The notes under the pieces: model-generated
What the model was told of the DNA's origin: nothing
Databases searched by the model: none
What the model saw: the letters and a program-made list of their open reading frames with translations, nothing else
Program-made: the position numbers and the translations under genes
Assembly (NCBI GenBank): GCA_016223245.1
Contig: JACRPL010000007.1
Span: 1-64,000, forward strand
DNA: 64,000 nucleotides
Reading direction: 5' to 3'
From: Candidatus Saganbacteria bacterium
GTDB lineage: Bacteria; Margulisbacteria; WOR-1; XYC2-FULL-46-14; XYC2-FULL-37-10
Shown here: positions 60,968 to 64,000 of the stretch, piece by piece
How the letters are laid out: each line of letters begins with the position of its first letter
Numbering within the stretch: the first letter of the stretch is position 1

Positions 60968-62042
60968 TCCTCTTTTTTGCTCTTTCCCAAATATCTTTGT
61001 ATGTCGCTTCTCCTGACATAAGTTTTCCGAACATCTCCGTGGCATTGGGATTTTTAACGCCTTTATCATAAGCGAACTTCGGGAAAGTATAAAAGAATTT
61101 TGCAAGCTTATATGAGATCTTGAGGTCGGGATACATTTTTTCTTTAATGCTTTTCTCGTAATGCGAAGTGGCCTCTTTTTTAATGGCTTCCGCAGCGAGC
61201 TTCCCGCTTTTTATCGCGTAACTTATCCCTTCACCCGCAAGCGGATCCATAAGATTTGCCGCGTCGCCGACCAAGATGATCCTTCGAGTTATGAGCTTTC
61301 TTTCTTTTTCAAAATACGGGAGCGGATGCGCATGCAGCTGCTCTTTGTAAAATTCATATCCCAAATATTCCAGCCATTTGAAAAGTTTTTCTTTTATTAT
61401 TTTGTCCCGGACGTTAAAAGTGCCTATACCCAAAGATAAATGGTCTTTTTTAGGGAAAGACCAGGCATAGCCTCTTTTAATTAGGCCAAAGCCGAATTCG
61501 ACTCTGTTATAAAGGTCGGGATCGATCGCTGGAAGCTCGATCTCAAGACCTATTCCCATTTTTTTCTTGGCGCCCAAGCCCGATAATTTCGAAATATTGC
61601 CCAACGCGCCATCAGCGCCGATCAAATATTTTCCTTCCCATGAATGCTTCGAATCGGAAACCACAACCGATCCATTCTTAACATCCAATTTATTGATATT
61701 TGTTCCATCTATGAGTTCGCAGCCGGCTTTGACCGCATTTTGCGCGAGTAAATAATCAAATTTGTCGCGCATGACCATCATTACGATCGCTTCTTTTGCA
61801 ACAGATTCCATTTTTGATTTTAAGTTGTAGGTGTACGCGATCTTATAAACTTCTCTTTCAATTACAGATGAAATATCAAAATCGAGGAATGGGAGGATTG
61901 ATTTTGGGATGCCGCCGCCGCAAGTTTTATATCTCGGTAATTTCTCTTTTTCAAGAAGAAGGACTTTGAGGCCTGATTTTGCGAGTTCATATGCGGCCGT
62001 GCATCCCGCAGGTCCCGCTCCAACTACGATTGCGTCAAACAT
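60951..62042 (-). CDS. Geranylgeranyl-reductase-family FAD-dependent oxidoreductase
   Basis: 363 residues. N-terminal dinucleotide-binding VVGAGPAGCTAAYELAK, KTCGGGIP, YLIGADGALGNISK, VGDAANLMDPLAGEGISYA. Matches the geranylgeranyl reductase/GGR superfamily, which hydrogenate isoprenoid lipid tails or act in quinone/chlorophyll pathways. Last of a three-gene minus-strand run; ATG one base after the 39-residue gene's stop. Confidence 0.88.
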   Translation of the reverse strand: MFDAIVVGAGPAGCTAAYELAKSGLKVLLLEKEKLPRYKTCGGGIPKSILPFLDFDISSVIEREVYKIAYTYNLKSKMESVAKEAIVMMVMRDKFDYLLAQNAVKAGCELIDGTNINKLDVKNGSVVVSDSKHSWEGKYLIGADGALGNISKLSGLGAKKKMGIGLEIELPAIDPDLYNRVEFGFGLIKRGYAWSFPKKDHLSLGIGTFNVRDKIIKEKLFKWLEYLGYEFYKEQLHAHPLPYFEKERKLITRRIILVGDAANLMDPLAGEGISYAIKSGKLAAEAIKKEATSHYEKSIKEKMYPDLKISYKLAKFFYTFPKFAYDKGVKNPNATEMFGKLMSGEATYKDIWERAKKRITKFL

Positions 62043-62043
62043 G

Positions 62044-62163
62044 CTAATGTTTGCGGGAATGTTTTACTTGGTCTTTATTTACAAAAAACTGGACCCAAAT
62101 TATTAAGCTTATCCCAAAGATGCTAACAAGCGCGAAAGGCAAATAATAAAGATAATCAGGCAT
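62044..62163 (-). CDS. 39-aa membrane micro-protein
   Basis: ATG at 62163 to TAG at 62044: one membrane helix (YLYYLPFALVSIFGISLIIWVQFF) then a basic tail NKDQVKHSRKH. It starts 8 nt inside the previous gene and ends 1 nt before the flavoprotein gene, so it is translationally sandwiched. Absent from frames longer than 60 codons. Probably a small membrane partner. Confidence 0.65.
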   Translation of the reverse strand: MPDYLYYLPFALVSIFGISLIIWVQFFVNKDQVKHSRKH

Positions 62164-62371
62164 TTTTTTTCACTTCCTTGATTGATCCATTATAGTATAG
62201 CAATAAAGCTCCGGTCAACATAACGAATGAGCTAAAAACTCCCCAAACAAAGAGAACGAGATCAAATTTGCTGCGGAAAAACATACCGATAACAATCATG
62301 GCAAATAATATTTGGAATATTTTAACGCAAATATTTGCCAAGAACTTTAAAAAATCACTTTTTATCATCAT
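62156..62371 (-). CDS. Small two-helix membrane protein
   Basis: 71 residues, AGGAGG before the double ATG (62371/62368). Two membrane segments (IFQILFAMIVIGMFF and VLFVWGVFSSFVMLTGALLLYY) and a basic tail KEVKKNA. No family recognised. Follows pilQ by 7 nt and overlaps the 39-residue gene. Confidence 0.7.
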   Translation of the reverse strand: MMIKSDFLKFLANICVKIFQILFAMIVIGMFFRSKFDLVLFVWGVFSSFVMLTGALLLYYNGSIKEVKKNA

Positions 62372-62378
62372 TTTCCTC

Positions 62379-63509
62379 CTAGATGATATGCGGCGTTATA
62401 AGAAACACGATCTCGGTTTTTGTTTTCTCAACCGTCCTGTTTTGAAAAAATAAATTCAATATTGGGAATTGGCCGATGATCGGGATCCTGGAAACATTTA
62501 CTCTTTCCGTTTCAGAATCCAAGCCGCCAACAACGATCGTTTCGCCGTTTTTTACCCTTAAAGTCGCTGAAGCATTTCGCGACGAAATTACCGGGAATTC
62601 CCCTGCGGCTGTTGCCCTCCATTCCGAAATTGACGACACTTCGGGTTCAAGTATCGCTACGATCTGGTTGTCTTTTCCTATTTGTGGCGTGATCTTAAGC
62701 CTCACTCCCGCATCGATATAATTTATTGTCCATTGAGTTGTTGTTGACGATGACGAAACCGGGACTGCGAACGGAATTCGGCTGCCGATATTTATTATTG
62801 CCTCATGATTATCAAGGGTAGCTATTCTTGGTGATGCTACAACATTTGCCTTGCCATCTGCTAATAGGCAATTCAGGGTGCTTTTAATGTCTTCATTCTT
62901 TCCGTTAAGAAATTTGAAAATGCCGCTATTGTGGTCGATCCCGAATCTAATGGAATCATTCTTTGATATCTCAACAACTTGCCCCTCGATCAATATTTGC
63001 GGGATAGGCTTATCTATTTTTTGAATAACATCGTAAGCTTCTGCGACATCGCTATCTTTTCCCCTTATGATGACCGTGTTAGCTCTTTCGCTTGCGACAG
63101 TCGTAAGTTCCGGTGCAATTTTAGAAATAAGAGCTGTAACTTTTTCTCCGGATAGATGTTTTAATTCGATCGATCTGCTGACTTTTTTATACCCCGTTTG
63201 CGATTGGTCTTGGGGTAGGGTTGAAACGAGGATAGTCTTTCCTTTTTTCTCGAATGTTAACCCGTTAGTTCTCAAGACATATTCGATCGCTTCTTCAGCT
63301 GTAACATTTTTGAGATGAAGAGATACTCTTTTCTGTGCGGTTGAATCTCCTCCGGCGACCAGATCAAATCCTGCTTGCGAAGCCAAGGCTTGAACGGCAT
63401 CTATGACCGACGCGTCGACAAAATCGATCTTCGGTATCAAATTATCGGCATAAGCAAACCCCGAGATAGGAAAAGTCAACAAAACGAACACAATTATTTT
63501 TCTAAACAC
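62379..63509 (-). CDS. pilQ: Type IV pilus secretin (PilQ-like)
   Basis: 376 residues, on the short side for PilQ. Signal peptide (KIIVFVLLTFPISGFAYA), N-domains (SVSLHLKNVTAEEAIEYVLRTNGL; ELKHLSGEKVTALISKI... with VIIRGKDSDV), and the C-terminal secretin core (VASPRIATLDNHEA, GSRIPF, ITPQIG, RNASATLRVKNGETIVVGGL, IPIIGQFPILNLFFQ). Forms the outer-membrane pore for type IV pili. Overlaps the pilP-like gene by 16 nt. Confidence 0.93.
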   Translation of the reverse strand: MFRKIIVFVLLTFPISGFAYADNLIPKIDFVDASVIDAVQALASQAGFDLVAGGDSTAQKRVSLHLKNVTAEEAIEYVLRTNGLTFEKKGKTILVSTLPQDQSQTGYKKVSRSIELKHLSGEKVTALISKIAPELTTVASERANTVIIRGKDSDVAEAYDVIQKIDKPIPQILIEGQVVEISKNDSIRFGIDHNSGIFKFLNGKNEDIKSTLNCLLADGKANVVASPRIATLDNHEAIINIGSRIPFAVPVSSSSTTTQWTINYIDAGVRLKITPQIGKDNQIVAILEPEVSSISEWRATAAGEFPVISSRNASATLRVKNGETIVVGGLDSETERVNVSRIPIIGQFPILNLFFQNRTVEKTKTEIVFLITPHII

Positions 63510-63853
63510 AATAACACTCCTTTATCGGATATTTTTTTGACGCGGTATTCCGCGAGTTTATCCCCGCAATTTACAATATTCCCTTTACCCGCGACCTCGA
63601 TCAGGGCGGCTAATTTTTCCGAAGATAATATCCCAGCCAGCCTGATGTAGCCAATGTTTGATGCGACAGGGGTAGAATTTAAAGATAAATTGATCGAATT
63701 GGAGTTCTTATTGAAGCTAAAGATTTCTTTATTTGTCTCAACCTCTTTTGTCGCTTCGATCGTTATTTTCGCCCCCTCTTTTCCTAAAGGCTCCGAAGGC
63801 GAACAAGAAGAGATCAACGGAACGAGCAAAATTAATAGGATCAATTGTTTCAT
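63494..63853 (-). CDS. PilP-like pilus lipoprotein
   Basis: 119 residues. Lipoprotein signal (QLILLILLVPLISSC, lipobox ISSC). The C-terminal part (GYIRLAGILSSEKLAALIEVAGKGNIVNCGDKLAEYRVKKI) matches the PilP/GspC HR-type beta sandwich. Upstream of and overlapping pilQ, the usual pilP place. Confidence 0.75.
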   Translation of the reverse strand: MKQLILLILLVPLISSCSPSEPLGKEGAKITIEATKEVETNKEIFSFNKNSNSINLSLNSTPVASNIGYIRLAGILSSEKLAALIEVAGKGNIVNCGDKLAEYRVKKISDKGVLLCLEK

Positions 63854-63879
63854 GGAATACTTGTAGCAATTTTGATGCC

Positions 63880-63946
63880 ACCCCCTCTGTCCCTCGACAG
63901 AGCTCGGGACATCTCCCCCTTATCAAGGGGGAGAATGAGAGGGGGT
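63880..63946. repeat. Three-stem CCCCCT/AGGGGG palindromic element
   Basis: Outer stem ACCCCCTCT (63880-63888)/AGAGGGGGT (63938-63946). Inside: CTCTGTC/GACAGAG (63885-63891/63896-63902) and CTCCCCCTT/AAGGGGGAG (63913-63921/63925-63933). Lies between the pilP-like gene and an upstream partial gene; same outer and second stem as the valS element. Confidence 0.85.
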
Positions 63947-63969
63947 TGAAAGGCGAGATGCGGAAATCG

Positions 63970-64000
63970 TCAGATCTTGATTATTTCTTCGTCAGTTGCG
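63970..64000 (-). CDS. C-terminal end of an upstream gene (partial)
   Basis: A minus frame enters at the right edge and reads ATDEEIIKI then TGA (63972-63970). By position pilO or pilN would be expected, but nine residues are not enough to tell. Confidence 0.3.
   Translation of the reverse strand, partial: ATDEEIIKI

Overview
The window reads as a compact, gene-dense chromosome piece from a diderm, probably anaerobic, uncultured-type bacterium. Outer-membrane barrels, a PorV-like protein, a type IV pilus secretin (PilQ) and a lytic transglycosylase argue for two membranes. A four-subunit NAD(P)-type [NiFe] hydrogenase with maturation genes, acetate kinase, ferredoxin and glutaredoxin argue for hydrogen-linked fermentation. 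The gene order rimO-pgsA-cinA-recA-rny-ymdB, the mix of Gram-positive-like synteny with an outer membrane, and abundant 7-nt and 8-nt tandem repeats would suit a non-photosynthetic relative of Cyanobacteria such as Margulisbacteria/Saganbacteria (WOR-1). That placement is inference and cannot be tested here.

Layout. 1-3.6 kb: a large secreted repeat protein on the minus strand, cut by the window edge. 3.7-6.3 kb: two tandem MNT/HEPN nucleotidyltransferase modules, then a decayed IS1634-like insertion sequence. 6.3-9.8 kb: exported proteins (FlgD-Ig domain protein, PorV-like barrel, CIA30/CBM-like lipid- or sugar-binding protein, outer-membrane protein), running into pth and mfd. 13.4-17.1 kb: three unknown genes facing mfd and a large lipoprotein. 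17.2-24.4 kb: mazG, ftsH, ftcD, an AbiE toxin-antitoxin pair, valS. 24.4-30.7 kb: the conserved block ymdB-rny-recA-cinA-pgsA-rimO-yajQ. 30.8-41.4 kb: dxr, small exported proteins, gpmI, tRNA-Gln, a sugar-nucleotide-type acetyltransferase, ackA, pyrB, hepT-mntA. 41.4-41.8 kb: a gene-poor stretch with a relic resembling a diversity-generating-retroelement variable region. 41.8-49.4 kb: a redox mini-operon (DUF1858, zinc ribbon, glutaredoxin, ferredoxin, nth) divergent from the hydrogenase operon hydBGDA-protease-hypA-(hypC::hydE). 49.4-57.2 kb: ribD, rpe, a PASTA protein, a kinase-like protein, an alpha/beta hydrolase, nadK, galT. 57.2-64 kb: slt, ruvB, hisB, a geranylgeranyl-reductase-type flavoprotein, small membrane proteins, pilQ and a pilP-like gene.

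Three things stand out. (1) A single protein joins the [NiFe]-hydrogenase chaperone HypC to a HydE-type radical-SAM enzyme, which is otherwise an [FeFe]-hydrogenase maturase, inside a [NiFe] operon. (2) A family of short palindromic repeats, about 30 nt with a bulged T, has at least five copies here. Their arms differ by compensatory base changes. Three copies sit in frame inside protein genes (rimO, an acetyltransferase, an outer-membrane protein) and two carry a second palindrome nested in their loop. Heptamer and octamer tandem repeats and CCCCCT/AGGGGG palindromes are likewise built into proteins, with three such insertions in valS alone. (3) Many genes have a TATAAT box 6-7 nt before the start codon, implying leaderless mRNAs. 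Several divergent pairs share palindromic or overlapping promoter elements.
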